The notes: generated by a model from the letters alone, not told the origin. A stretch of 33,230 nt of DNA from Legionellales bacterium (GCA_026125385.1 JAHCLG010000004.1:93782-127011); one strand, 5' to 3'. Shown: positions 8,214 to 17,865, counted from the first letter of the stretch. Made by a program: numbers and translations.

Positions 8214-9353
8214 GTGAGTATGCAAATAAAGCAGCAGAAGCTAATGATTATTGCGATTGTCGTTCTGATTATTTTCATTGTTGGCTATCGCGTGTTACGC
8301 GAGCATCAGCATAAATTTAATCATCAGCCTCAGACCAAAGTGATTGTGACCCAGGTTAAATTACGAGATGCGCCTTTAATCATGAAAACGCAAGGGACGA
8401 TTGAAGCTTCGCGCTCCGTTTCCATTCAACCGCAAGTGACGGGAGTGATTAAAAAAATTGGTTTTACTCCCGGTCAGAGCGTTACAGCAGGGCAATTGCT
8501 ATTTGAAATTGATTCCACGACCTATCAAGCGGCCTTAGCCAAAGCACAGGCGAATCTTGCGAAAGATCAGGCGCAATTACAAACCTATCAAAAAGATGAA
8601 GCACGCTATCAGAAATTATTGCAAAAAGGCTTTGTCAGCGATCAGCAATACGATCAGATCAAAAGCCAAGTAGACGAACAAATGAGCATCATCAAACTTG
8701 ATGAAGCTAATATCCAACAAACTCAAGCAGAATTGAACTATACCAAAATACTAGCACCGATTGCCGGAAAAACCGGCAATGTTATGGTTAAAGAAGGGGA
8801 TTTAGTGAATGCTAATAGCACGAATGTTTTGGTGACGGTAAATCAGCTTTCGCCTATTTTTGTTAATTTTTATTTACCTCAAAGCGATTTACCCTTATTA
8901 ATGAAATATCAGCAACAACAAGCATTAAGTGTCGAAGTGTATACAGGTAATAAACAACAATTATTAGATAAAGGAACCTTAACGTTTATTGATAATACGG
9001 TTAATAGTGATAGTGGCACAGTACTGTTAAAAGCGACAATGCCTAATAAAAATAATTTACTTTGGCCTGGGGAATCGGTGATTGCAAAATTAATTTTTAC
9101 TGTAGAAAAAAATCAACTGGCCATTCCAAGCCAGGCCGTACAAGTGGATCAAGCAGGTTATTTTGTCTATTTAATCAAAAATAATCAGGTAAAAGTTAAA
9201 CAAGTTAAAATATTGCGGCAAATGGGTGAGTGGACATATATTCGCGAGGGGTTGCAAGCAGGGGATGAGGTGGCAACGGTATTTCCGCCAAATTTACAAG
9301 ATAATGCCAAGGTTATTGTCAGCACTCAGGAATTAACGCAGGAAAAACCATGA
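8214..9353 (+). CDS. RND efflux pump periplasmic adaptor (MdtA/AcrA type)
   Basis: A 379-residue membrane-fusion protein that would link an inner-membrane RND pump to an outer-membrane channel. An N-terminal membrane anchor (about 10-26) is followed by a lipoyl half-motif at TGVIKKIGFTPGQSVTAGQLLFEID. A helical hairpin spans about 100-165 (QAALAKAQANLAKDQAQL, DEANIQQTQAELNYT). The second lipoyl half is KILAPIAGKTGNVMVKEGDLV, and a beta-barrel and membrane-proximal domain follow. The start is GTG 8214, with GAGG 8 bases ahead; ATG 8220 is too far from that ribosome site. The stop overlaps the pump gene (ATGA). Confidence 0.93.
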   Translation: MSMQIKQQKLMIIAIVVLIIFIVGYRVLREHQHKFNHQPQTKVIVTQVKLRDAPLIMKTQGTIEASRSVSIQPQVTGVIKKIGFTPGQSVTAGQLLFEIDSTTYQAALAKAQANLAKDQAQLQTYQKDEARYQKLLQKGFVSDQQYDQIKSQVDEQMSIIKLDEANIQQTQAELNYTKILAPIAGKTGNVMVKEGDLVNANSTNVLVTVNQLSPIFVNFYLPQSDLPLLMKYQQQQALSVEVYTGNKQQLLDKGTLTFIDNTVNSDSGTVLLKATMPNKNNLLWPGESVIAKLIFTVEKNQLAIPSQAVQVDQAGYFVYLIKNNQVKVKQVKILRQMGEWTYIREGLQAGDEVATVFPPNLQDNAKVIVSTQELTQEKP

Positions 9354-12300
9354 ATTTTTGCCAACCTTTTATCGAGCGACCTGTTGCCACAATTATTTTA
9401 ACCTTAACATTAGTATTAACTGGATTATTAGCCTATTTTAATTTACCCATCAGTGAATTACCCAATATCGATTTTCCAACATTGGTGGTGAGTGCGAATT
9501 TACCCGGTGCCGATCCAGAAACGATGGCCATTTCAGTGGCCACACCGTTAGAAAAAGCGCTGAGTACAGTTTCCGATATCGATTCCATGAACTCCGTGAG
9601 TACCGCAGGCTCAACGCGTATCACTATTCAATTTGCTTTAAGTCGTAATATCGATTCTGCTGCGCAAGATGTGCAATCGGCATTAATGCAAGTGGCACAC
9701 CGACTTCCTAAACAAATGCCAAATCCACCGAGTGTGCGCAAGATGAATCCGGCAGAATCGCCAGTGTTGTATATTGCGCTAACAGCTAATCATATTTCTC
9801 TCACCAAATTAGATGATTTCGCAGAAAATTATTTAGCTCCTAATTTATCGATGTTGGGTGGTGTGGCGAGTGTGAATGTTTTTGGCGCGCAACAATATGC
9901 GGTGCGCATTCATATTAATCCCGATGCCTTGAAAAATCGCGGATTAAGTTTGGATGACATTAGCCAAGCGCTACAAAGTTTAAATAGTCATCAGGCTACT
10001 GGTACGTTACAAACAGAAGGCTTTTATCATTTAATTAAAGTTGATGGTGGTTTGCAGAATGCTAATGAATTTGCTAATGCAATTATCGCCATAAAAAATA
10101 ATGCGCCCATTTATTTAAAAGATATTGCCACGGTGGAGGATAGTACGGCAAACGATAAAGCAGCCACTTGGTATAATAATCAACGTGCCATTATTTTAGC
10201 GATTGAACGTCAACCTGGAAGTAATACGGTAAAAGTGGTCAACACGATTTTAAAAACCATGCCACAATTTTCTAAACAGCTCCCTGGCGATGCCGCGTTA
10301 AACGTCGTCTATAATCGCGCGGAATTTATTCAATCTTCTATCCATGAAGTGCAATTTACTTTATTATTTGCCATCTTATTAGTGGTCATTGTTATTTATT
10401 TATTTTTTGGAAATTTTCGTTTTACCCTCATCACTGGCTTATCCTTACCAGTTTCAGTGATTGCCACGTTTGGATTAATGTATCTATTAGATTACAGTCT
10501 CGATAATTTATCTTTAATGGGGCTAGTGTTAGCGGTGGGATTTGTTATTGATGATGCCATTGTGGTATTGGAAAATATTGTCCGTCATATTGAATTAGGC
10601 GTTGATAAATTTAGCGCAAGTTTGCTGGGCGCGAAAGAAGTGAGCTTCACGGTAATTGCGATGACCTTATCATTAGTCGCCGTGTTTATCCCTATATTTT
10701 TCATGGATGGCATTATCGGGCGATTATTTCATGAATTCGCCAGCGTCGTAGGGATTGCCATTTTATTTTCAGCCGTGGTGGCATTAACGTTAATTCCCAT
10801 GTTGTGTGCGCGATTAGTTAACGATAAACTAGACACCCAGCATAATTCTTCTAAATTTAATGATTTTTTTACTCGTTGTCGTCAAGCCTATGAGCATAGT
10901 TTAAGTTTAGCTTTAGATCATTATAAACTCATGCTAGCAATTGCAGGTGGGATTATGGTGGTAACCATCTTATTATTTTATTTAGTACCAAAAGGATTTA
11001 TTCCAACCCAAGATACCGGCATGATTTTTGGTGGTGTGGAAGCGCCAGAAGGAATTACCTATGAAAATTTTTTAAAAGAACAAACACTGGCTAAAAATAT
11101 TGCTCAACAAAACCGCAATGTGGCAGCAGTGATTTCCTCTGTAGGACAAGGCTCGGATGCTAGTGTTAGTGCCAACACCGGACGTTTGATTATTAAATTA
11201 AAACCATTTGCAGAACGTCAAGATAATGCAACTAAAGTGATTCAACAATTAAAACATCAATTACAACAAGTCGCTGGGTTAAAGATTTTTTTAACCAATC
11301 CAGCAGCAATTCGCATTGGCGGGAAATCTTCTAATAGTACCTATCAATTTGTGTTGCAAGGCATGTCTTGGGAAAATTTGGAAAAAGCTGCGAATTTAAT
11401 GCAAACAAAATTACACACTATTCCAGGTATAACCGATGTTGATAGTGATTTACAATTAAATAATCCAGAAATTCGCCTGCGAATTTTACGCAAAAAAGCA
11501 GCAGCGTTAGGGATTACTCCCGCCATTATTGAATCTACGTTATATTCGGCCTATGGTCAGCAACAAGTGACCTCTATTTTACGATCCGATGGTGACTATG
11601 ATGTGATTATGGATGTTGATCCACAATATCAACGCAGCATGGATGTATTAAATAATCTAAATTTAAAATCGACCACGGGTAACATGGTGCCTTTGAGTGA
11701 TGTGGTAAAAATATCGCAAAGTGCAGGGCCGCTTGCCGTTAATCACTATGGGCAACTCTTAGCAATTACCTTATCATTTAATTTACAACCTGGGTTTGAA
11801 CTTGGTAATGTTATCAATGAAATTACTGAGCTGGCTAATCAAACCTTACCCAACGATGTTACTGGAAGTTTTGCCGGAACCGCAGAAAAATTCCAACAAT
11901 CATTAACAACGTTACCCTTATTATTATTCGCCACCATTTTAGTTATTTATATGGTGCTGGCCATTCTTTATGAAAACTTTTTTCATCCTTTAACGATTTT
12001 AACGGCGTTACCTTTTGCAATTTTTGGTGCTTTATTGTGTTTAATTTTATTTGGACAAGCGCTCGATATTTTTAGTTTTATCGGTTTAATTATGTTGGTG
12101 GGGATCACGAAAAAGAATGGGATTATCATGGTTGATTTCGCTCTCGATGCTATGCGTCAGCAAAAAATCACGGCAAAGGAAGCAATCCTACAAGCATGCT
12201 CGATTCGTTTTCGCCCAATTATGATGACTACTCTCTGTGCGATTGCCGCCACATTACCCATTGCCTTAGGCGCAGGCGCGGGTGGTGAAGCCAGACGCGG

Positions 12301-12418
12301 TTTAGGTATTGTAGTAGTCGGTGGCTTAGTTTTTTCACAATTTATCACGCTTTATATTACACCAGTATTTTATATTGTCATCAATAAACTGGTTCCTAAG
12401 TATACCTCTAGCACATAA
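9350..12418 (+). CDS. RND efflux pump permease (MdtB/MdtC/MexF-like, HAE1 family)
   Basis: A 1022-residue inner-membrane proton antiporter with the two-fold RND plan of 12 membrane segments and two large periplasmic loops. It begins FIERPVATIILTLTLVLTG, the family's usual TM1 start. The TM4 proton-relay pair is Asp401-Asp402 (GFVIDDAIVVLENI). The TM10 lysine lies in GITKKNGIIMVDFA, and the C-terminal signature RFRPIMMTT is followed by GAGAGGEARRGLG. Length is normal. It follows the adaptor with a 4-base overlap. No outer-membrane channel gene follows, so the complex must borrow a TolC-type protein from elsewhere. The specific substrate is not evident. Confidence 0.95.
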   Translation: MNFCQPFIERPVATIILTLTLVLTGLLAYFNLPISELPNIDFPTLVVSANLPGADPETMAISVATPLEKALSTVSDIDSMNSVSTAGSTRITIQFALSRNIDSAAQDVQSALMQVAHRLPKQMPNPPSVRKMNPAESPVLYIALTANHISLTKLDDFAENYLAPNLSMLGGVASVNVFGAQQYAVRIHINPDALKNRGLSLDDISQALQSLNSHQATGTLQTEGFYHLIKVDGGLQNANEFANAIIAIKNNAPIYLKDIATVEDSTANDKAATWYNNQRAIILAIERQPGSNTVKVVNTILKTMPQFSKQLPGDAALNVVYNRAEFIQSSIHEVQFTLLFAILLVVIVIYLFFGNFRFTLITGLSLPVSVIATFGLMYLLDYSLDNLSLMGLVLAVGFVIDDAIVVLENIVRHIELGVDKFSASLLGAKEVSFTVIAMTLSLVAVFIPIFFMDGIIGRLFHEFASVVGIAILFSAVVALTLIPMLCARLVNDKLDTQHNSSKFNDFFTRCRQAYEHSLSLALDHYKLMLAIAGGIMVVTILLFYLVPKGFIPTQDTGMIFGGVEAPEGITYENFLKEQTLAKNIAQQNRNVAAVISSVGQGSDASVSANTGRLIIKLKPFAERQDNATKVIQQLKHQLQQVAGLKIFLTNPAAIRIGGKSSNSTYQFVLQGMSWENLEKAANLMQTKLHTIPGITDVDSDLQLNNPEIRLRILRKKAAALGITPAIIESTLYSAYGQQQVTSILRSDGDYDVIMDVDPQYQRSMDVLNNLNLKSTTGNMVPLSDVVKISQSAGPLAVNHYGQLLAITLSFNLQPGFELGNVINEITELANQTLPNDVTGSFAGTAEKFQQSLTTLPLLLFATILVIYMVLAILYENFFHPLTILTALPFAIFGALLCLILFGQALDIFSFIGLIMLVGITKKNGIIMVDFALDAMRQQKITAKEAILQACSIRFRPIMMTTLCAIAATLPIALGAGAGGEARRGLGIVVVGGLVFSQFITLYITPVFYIVINKLVPKYTSST

Positions 12419-12431
12419 ATTAGGTGGTGAT

Positions 12432-13298
12432 ATGAATCGCGTGGCTCACATCGCTTGTTTTATTGCTTGTGCTTTATGGGCATCGGTATATGTCGTTATC
12501 CGTTATGAATTGCATTTCTTTCATCCAACGAGCTTAGCGCTATTTCGTTATGCGATTGCATCGCTGTGTATGTTAGTTTTATATGGGTATCGCCGCGATC
12601 AATTAACTTTAAAAAATTGGCATTTTATTCAAGTATTATTGTTAGGGTTTATTGGTATTGGTGTTTACAATATTTTTTTGATGACTGCAGAAAAAATATT
12701 AACGGCTGGTACGATGAGTTTTTTAAATCAACAAAGCCCAATTCTCACCGCATTATTTGCCTGCGTATTTTTGCGTGAACGGCTATCATCGCTAGGTTGG
12801 CTAGGTTTTTTAGTGAGTGTCGTTGGAATTGTCATACTTATTCTCGCACAACATGGAGGAATAACCTGGCACGATGGTATTTATTTAGGTTTAATAGCGG
12901 TGATCTTGGGTACTTCATTTTCAGTTGGACAAAAATATTTATTAAAAGCAGTTCATCCCATTGAATTTACCACCGTAGCAATTTGGGGGAGCTTTTTAGG
13001 ATTATTGATATTTACTCCAAATTTAATCCATGATGTTCATCACTTATCAACTCCAAGCATCATGTGGGTAATTTATTTAGGATTATTTCCAGCTGCCGGA
13101 GCCTATACGTTATGGAGTTATGGACTAGCAAAAATTCCTTTAAGCCAAGCAACCGCTTATTTATATTGCCAACCTATCATCACTTTATTACTCGCTTGGC
13201 TGACGTTGGGCGAAATAGTCCAACCACTTGCTATCCTCGGTGGATTGATTGCCATTGCGGGTTGTTTGTTAGTGAATCACAGCAAAGTTCGCACCTAA
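12432..13298 (+). CDS. EamA/DMT family permease
   Basis: A 288-residue protein with about ten hydrophobic segments in two EamA repeats. The first is around CALWASVYVVIRY to SVVGIVILILAQHGG, the second around IYLGLIAVILGTSFSVGQKY to GGLIAIAGCLLV. The motif LNQQSPILTALFACVFLRERLS is typical of drug/metabolite exporters. I chose ATG 12432 because AGGTGG lies just upstream; an open frame extends back into the RND gene, but that would overlap 44 bases. With only 13 bases between the RND stop and this start, it is probably the third gene of the efflux operon. The substrate is unknown. Confidence 0.9.
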   Translation: MNRVAHIACFIACALWASVYVVIRYELHFFHPTSLALFRYAIASLCMLVLYGYRRDQLTLKNWHFIQVLLLGFIGIGVYNIFLMTAEKILTAGTMSFLNQQSPILTALFACVFLRERLSSLGWLGFLVSVVGIVILILAQHGGITWHDGIYLGLIAVILGTSFSVGQKYLLKAVHPIEFTTVAIWGSFLGLLIFTPNLIHDVHHLSTPSIMWVIYLGLFPAAGAYTLWSYGLAKIPLSQATAYLYCQPIITLLLAWLTLGEIVQPLAILGGLIAIAGCLLVNHSKVRT

Positions 13299-13500
13299 AC
13301 GCATCCACTGCCTGGTAATTTATTTTGGCAAATATTGCCGATAATTGATGTTTCTTCGAAATTATCCCAGTATTTAACTTGCTTTTGCTAACCCTGTCAC
13401 CTATACCTCAATAAAGAGGCCATTGTGTTAAACCCTTTAGTCACTAAGTTGTTAAATCTCGGTGGATAAAATGTTATTGGTTTTAGAGTGAAGGAAAACT

Positions 13501-15912
13501 GTGAAAGCAAATAAATTACTAGGATATGGTTTGGCGTGGGTAGTAATGTTAATTACTATTGCTAGCAATGCCAATTCTAGTAACGAAAAAATTACTCCCG
13601 CCAAACTTCATGATATGCGCGTATTAATTGATGTTTCCGGTAGCATGAAAAAAAATGATCCCGATAATTTAAGAATACCGGCTGCAAAGTTATTAATTAA
13701 TTTAATTCCTAACAATAATAAAATTGGTTTTTGGACGTTTGCTAATGATACTGGAAATTTAATTTCTTCGGCAACGGTAGATCGGCAATGGAAAGATAAG
13801 CAACTTAGCAAACCAAAATTAATTCATTCCAATGGTTCGCTGACTGATATTGCTAAAGCCCTCGACACAGTTACTGTAGACTGGCAAAAAAAACCAGATA
13901 GCCAATATCATCGTAGTCTTTTATTATTAACCGATGGCTTTGTTGATATTGGCAAAGACGAGAATAAAAATAAAGCGTCACGTGAATATATTTTAAATGA
14001 GCTATTGCCAAAATTAAAAAAATCACAGATAAAAATTTACTCAATCGCCCTGTCTGATAATGCCGATAAGGATTTATTAAAGCGTCTGTCTAATGATACC
14101 GGTGGAAAATATATTGCCATTCAATCTAATCAAGAGTTAGAAAAAACATTTTTTGAAATGTTTCAAGCAGATGTGCAACCGCCGAGTGTGAAAATAGACG
14201 GTAGGACTTTCAAGATAGATGCATCGGTAAAAGAACTGACGATTTTGTCATTTAATAATAAGCCCGACTTTACCATCCAAACTCCGAGTGGTGAAAAATA
14301 TCAACACACTCAACATCCGAAGGACGTCAGGTGGTTTCACGAAAAAAATTATGATTTAGTCACTATCCCCGCACCGGAAGTTGGCGAGTGGACATTGCAA
14401 GGTGCGGGAGATGATAAGCATGCGATGATTTTAAGTGATTTGCATTTAAATACCAATATTTTACCTTATAACGTATTTGTTAATGAAACTATTCCTATGA
14501 AAGTAGCTTTATTGAATAAAGATAAAATTATTACGGAAAAGAAATTTTTAGAAAATGTCGAATTTATTGTCAGTGAAGTAGGACCCGATCAGCAAGAAAA
14601 AATTTGGCGACTCGAAGATTTCACTAAGACCTCTGAAAAAAAAGTGGAAACGGCGCCAGCCACCGATCAGGTCGTGCAAATTCCTTTAACTGATTCCGAT
14701 CAACCTAAGCAAGACGAAAAATCCAAGGAAAATGAGAAACCGCAAGAAGAAACGAAATCGACAGCAGATCCGGCACCAACGACTGAACAATCTAGCAAAA
14801 CCAGCAGTGAAGCTGATAGCGAAAAAAAATCTGCAACTACGCAATCAAATGATGTGAAAGTTGAAGAGAAAAAGTCGGAAGAATCGAATACTCCAACGGA
14901 TAACAATAACACCGATAAGCCAGCGGAAAATAAATCGAGTACAGATGAAAAAAACGCTGAAACAGTTACTCAAGAACCCACTCCACCGCCAGCAGAACCT
15001 GAAGAAGAGCGTTCGCCTGAAGAAATTCCGTATGGAGAAAAAATTCCAGCACCAAAGCCTATTAAAGCCCCCGAACCTGCCAAAGTGATGAAACCAGAGC
15101 ATCAGGAAAAACCACAACCTGTTGCGGAAGATAACAAGCCCGCAGCATCTCCTAGCTCAGCTGAAGAAACAGAGGAAAATCAGCCACCCGAGGAGAATGC
15201 TGCAATCCGTGAACATTTAATTAAATTTGCTGATAAACCAGGAAATTATGTTGTGACGGTAACCGCCAGTGGTAAAACATTTAGTCGTGTCGCCAAACAA
15301 ACCGTTACCGTCTATGAATCGCCAGTAAAATTTGATTATATAAAATCGGATGATCCCAAAACGCCCAGTAAAATCGTGTTTAAACCCAATACCGATTTAG
15401 TGATTGATAATGCCATGCGTTATTCCGTACGTTTAGTGGAATCGAATAAAGAACCGCGCAATCAAGTATTATTAGCCTCAACTCCCAATCATACTATTAA
15501 TATCAATACCAACATGCCTGGTGTTCATAAAATTGTAATTGATATGGAGGGATCTATGCGCAATGGTCGTCCATTTAAAGTGACGAGTCGTGAAATTGAA
15601 GTGGGCGATGGTAATATCCCAAAACCAGAAACTAAGCCGCAAGCAAGCGCCGACGAAAAAATATCCAAAGATGAGATTAAAACAGCAGACTCTCCAAAAG
15701 AAGAGATAAAAAATGAGGATTCTAAAAAAGCAGAAACCAAGAGTGAAGAACCACCCAAAGAAGAAGATCAAAAAACCAAGTCATCTGGATTAAAACCAAT
15801 TTTAATTGCTTCAGGTTCCGGTTTAGGTATTGTGTTAACAGCGTTAGCGTTATATTTTTTAGCTAAAAAAAGACGAGCTAAAAAAATTGAAGCCATGAAG
15901 GAAATGTTATGA
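13501..15912 (+). CDS. Secreted VWA-domain protein with acidic linker and C-terminal membrane anchor
   Basis: An 803-residue protein. Residues 1-24 form a signal peptide ending ASNA. A von Willebrand A domain (about 38-222) has a complete MIDAS metal site: Asp44-x-Ser46-x-Ser48, Thr115 and Asp145 (LLTDGFVD). Beta-rich regions follow at 225-375 and 566-703, the latter with GNYVVTVTASGKTF. They are separated by a low-complexity Glu/Lys/Pro/Ser/Thr linker (about 378-566), and a second charged linker spans 705-760. A single membrane helix (about 764-787) is followed by a basic KKRRAKK stop. The expected topology is periplasmic with a short cytoplasmic tail. The start is GTG 13501 with AAGGA 5 bases ahead. 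The plan resembles the TIGR03503 group of gammaproteobacterial VWA proteins, from memory only. It overlaps the next gene by ATGA. Function is unknown; VWA domains usually bind a protein partner through Mg2+. Confidence 0.8.
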   Translation: MKANKLLGYGLAWVVMLITIASNANSSNEKITPAKLHDMRVLIDVSGSMKKNDPDNLRIPAAKLLINLIPNNNKIGFWTFANDTGNLISSATVDRQWKDKQLSKPKLIHSNGSLTDIAKALDTVTVDWQKKPDSQYHRSLLLLTDGFVDIGKDENKNKASREYILNELLPKLKKSQIKIYSIALSDNADKDLLKRLSNDTGGKYIAIQSNQELEKTFFEMFQADVQPPSVKIDGRTFKIDASVKELTILSFNNKPDFTIQTPSGEKYQHTQHPKDVRWFHEKNYDLVTIPAPEVGEWTLQGAGDDKHAMILSDLHLNTNILPYNVFVNETIPMKVALLNKDKIITEKKFLENVEFIVSEVGPDQQEKIWRLEDFTKTSEKKVETAPATDQVVQIPLTDSDQPKQDEKSKENEKPQEETKSTADPAPTTEQSSKTSSEADSEKKSATTQSNDVKVEEKKSEESNTPTDNNNTDKPAENKSSTDEKNAETVTQEPTPPPAEPEEERSPEEIPYGEKIPAPKPIKAPEPAKVMKPEHQEKPQPVAEDNKPAASPSSAEETEENQPPEENAAIREHLIKFADKPGNYVVTVTASGKTFSRVAKQTVTVYESPVKFDYIKSDDPKTPSKIVFKPNTDLVIDNAMRYSVRLVESNKEPRNQVLLASTPNHTININTNMPGVHKIVIDMEGSMRNGRPFKVTSREIEVGDGNIPKPETKPQASADEKISKDEIKTADSPKEEIKNEDSKKAETKSEEPPKEEDQKTKSSGLKPILIASGSGLGIVLTALALYFLAKKRRAKKIEAMKEML

Positions 15913-16730
15913 GCGGATATTTATTACCTATATTAATCATGACGAGTGTTGTCCTTTTATTATTAATTCTATTCATGGTATTTTTGCAGAGTAGAAATAG
16001 TAAAAAACGAATGAGTGCCATGAATAGTATGGTTAATAAAGTTTCTGCTGATAAAGAAAGCAGACACAAAAGTGTCATGGAAATTTTGAATAAAACAAAT
16101 TTATCTGAAGAAACTATAGCGAGTATTGGCAATCTATACCGTGAAAATGAAAAAATTATCTACAGTGCCATCGTCGATGGCATTACAGGAAATAATTATC
16201 AATCGTTAGAAAATATTGAGCCAACTCTCTTGAAATTATTGAGTACCTGTTGTGAATTTATGACTGTTGAAGTTAAGCCCGCAGCAGAAAAACCGGCATT
16301 GCTTGAAACTCCGCAACAAGAAGCAAAAGAACCTGATGCTGCAACTCCTGCAGAAAATAAACCAGAGGAAGATGTAGAGGAAGTTTTTGATGAAATTGCT
16401 GATGTGAGTCAAGACGAAGAAGCTATTTCAGAAAATAATCAACCCGCAGAAGCTGAGGGGAATATCGAGACTGAACTCTCAGTACCAGAGACAATCGCAC
16501 CTATTTCCGAGAATGTCGATAATAAAGACGAAACCTTGGAATCTTTACGTAACCAAATTAATCAATTAATGGCAGAAAAAGACGATTTAACCAAAAATGA
16601 GCGAATGACCCGTGAACTATTAGATACGGTGCTCGGTGAATTTGGGGCTATGTTTAATATTACTCGTGAAACCGTTGCCACCATGAGCTTAGATGAAATT
16701 CGTGATTTAATCAGTGGGGATAAAACTTAA
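15909..16730 (+). CDS. Single-pass membrane protein with cytoplasmic coiled coil, VWA operon partner
   Basis: Unrecognised family, 273 residues. One N-terminal hydrophobic helix (about 5-27) is followed by SRNSKKR, so the bulk should face the cytoplasm. A small helical region (about 35-115) includes ETIASIGNLYRENEKII. A very acidic Glu/Pro/Ala stretch (about 120-205) comes next, then a probable coiled coil (about 207-245, ESLRNQINQLMAEKDDLTKNE) and a short C-terminal helix, MSLDEIRDLISG. The ATG overlaps the stop of the VWA gene (ATGA), so the two are translationally coupled and probably form a complex, one side periplasmic and the other cytoplasmic. Nothing catalytic is visible. Confidence 0.7.
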   Translation: MSGYLLPILIMTSVVLLLLILFMVFLQSRNSKKRMSAMNSMVNKVSADKESRHKSVMEILNKTNLSEETIASIGNLYRENEKIIYSAIVDGITGNNYQSLENIEPTLLKLLSTCCEFMTVEVKPAAEKPALLETPQQEAKEPDAATPAENKPEEDVEEVFDEIADVSQDEEAISENNQPAEAEGNIETELSVPETIAPISENVDNKDETLESLRNQINQLMAEKDDLTKNERMTRELLDTVLGEFGAMFNITRETVATMSLDEIRDLISGDKT

Positions 16731-16881
16731 TCCACATTGGCCTGGTCAGTAGCAAAAAACTTATTTATCGATTTAGTCTTAACTTTTGCTCCTAATAATC
16801 TGGAGTAAAAAGAGAGGTAGCATTTTGTTAGCAAAAATTAGATAATGACCACAATAATAATGATAGTGTTAAAGATGTTTT

Positions 16882-17838
16882 ATGAATTTTTCATCGACTT
16901 CTGCATTAACTGAAAAATTACTTCCACCTTCGTCAGAATCACTAGAATCAAATAGTATGATCGATTCTTCTAAGATTACGGTGGATTCTGATAGTGATGA
17001 TGAAGAAGCAGATAATTATACAGAAAATAATACAGAAAATAATACAACTCCTTCTCCATTAGAATCAGGGCTTATGACAGGTTCTCGGATGGCATCACCT
17101 CATAGTCGCTCGTCAACTTCACTCAATAACTCACCGACATCTTCTTCACCTTCACCCACACCTCCAAGCGGCTCATCTTTTAGCACTATAGTAAGAGAAA
17201 TTTCTAATCTCACTCAAAGTATGGTGAGCTCCATTGCTTGGTTGGGTGGCTATAAAGCCGGTGATGCCATTTTTGCTTGGTCGGATCTTAAATCTAATGT
17301 AACTGGAGTGTTGAAATTTTTATTTAATTCATCGTTAACTGGCGTGTGTGACGGGGCAGTATGTGCAATATTTTATTTTATTAACGAATTAATTCAATGC
17401 GCCGATGAGGAAATTAATAAAGAAAAAATCATCGAAATCACAAAAAAATCGCTACAACGCTTTATTACCTATAGTGTGATAAATACCACATTTCAACCTT
17501 TGGTAATATTCGGTGATTATTTAGGTAGTCTCTTAGGCAATGAAGAAACCGTTGGGGCAATTTTCAGTGGATTATTAATTTTTGTGATGAATTATGGTCT
17601 AACGAAAGCGGCACATAAACTTGGATTATTAACTCCCGAAGAAGCCTCTGCATTCAAAAATGCCATGGTAGAATCAGGTGTCTATGTGGCATCGCCGTTA
17701 AGCTTGCCTGGTTCGGGTCATAACGATCGCGATACGGAATATGTTACCGTATTTTCATTTGCAGGCTATGTCTTAGGTAGTTTTTTAGAAAAGCCCGTTG
17801 AAAATTCGCTTAATTCACTAAAAAAATGTTGTTGTTAA
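16882..17838 (+). CDS. Orphan Ser/Pro-rich protein with C-terminal Cys-Cys-Cys, candidate effector
   Basis: No family recognised; 318 residues. The first ~105 residues are disordered: Ser-rich, with an acidic patch DSDSDDEEAD, a duplicated TENN, and Ser/Pro runs (NSPTSSSPSPTPPSGSS). The rest has several hydrophobic helices (GVLKFLFNSSLTGVCDGAVCAIFYFI; VGAIFSGLLIFVMNYG; VFSFAGYVLGSFL) and looks membrane-associated. It ends LKKCCC. No signal peptide. The ATG at 16882 is the only start after the last in-frame stop, and its ribosome site is weak. A basic-plus-cysteine tail suggests lipid attachment inside a eukaryotic host, which would suit a translocated protein; this is inference. It converges on the signalling gene at 17866 and stands alone. 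Confidence 0.6.
   Translation: MNFSSTSALTEKLLPPSSESLESNSMIDSSKITVDSDSDDEEADNYTENNTENNTTPSPLESGLMTGSRMASPHSRSSTSLNNSPTSSSPSPTPPSGSSFSTIVREISNLTQSMVSSIAWLGGYKAGDAIFAWSDLKSNVTGVLKFLFNSSLTGVCDGAVCAIFYFINELIQCADEEINKEKIIEITKKSLQRFITYSVINTTFQPLVIFGDYLGSLLGNEETVGAIFSGLLIFVMNYGLTKAAHKLGLLTPEEASAFKNAMVESGVYVASPLSLPGSGHNDRDTEYVTVFSFAGYVLGSFLEKPVENSLNSLKKCCC
17020..17046 (+). repeat. Short in-frame tandem duplication
   Basis: ACAGAAAATAAT occurs twice head to tail, followed by ACA, inside the disordered N-terminus of the orphan protein. It encodes TENN-TENN-T. It looks like slippage in a tolerant segment. Confidence 0.6.
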
Positions 17839-17865
17839 TCATAACCCAGGCTAAATCTCACTTTG

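Noticed and set aside
9433-12348. Several short - strand frames inside the RND pump gene
   Set aside because: They are shadows of a full-length, well-conserved gene.
13449-13477. Possible promoter TTGTTA...TGTTAT before the VWA operon
   Set aside because: Spacing is right but the -10 matches the consensus at only four positions; too weak to annotate.
14700-15117. Overlapping - strand open frames opposite the VWA gene linker
   Set aside because: They mirror the repetitive Glu/Lys/Pro codons of the real gene and have extreme Phe/Ser/Trp composition; no ribosome sites.
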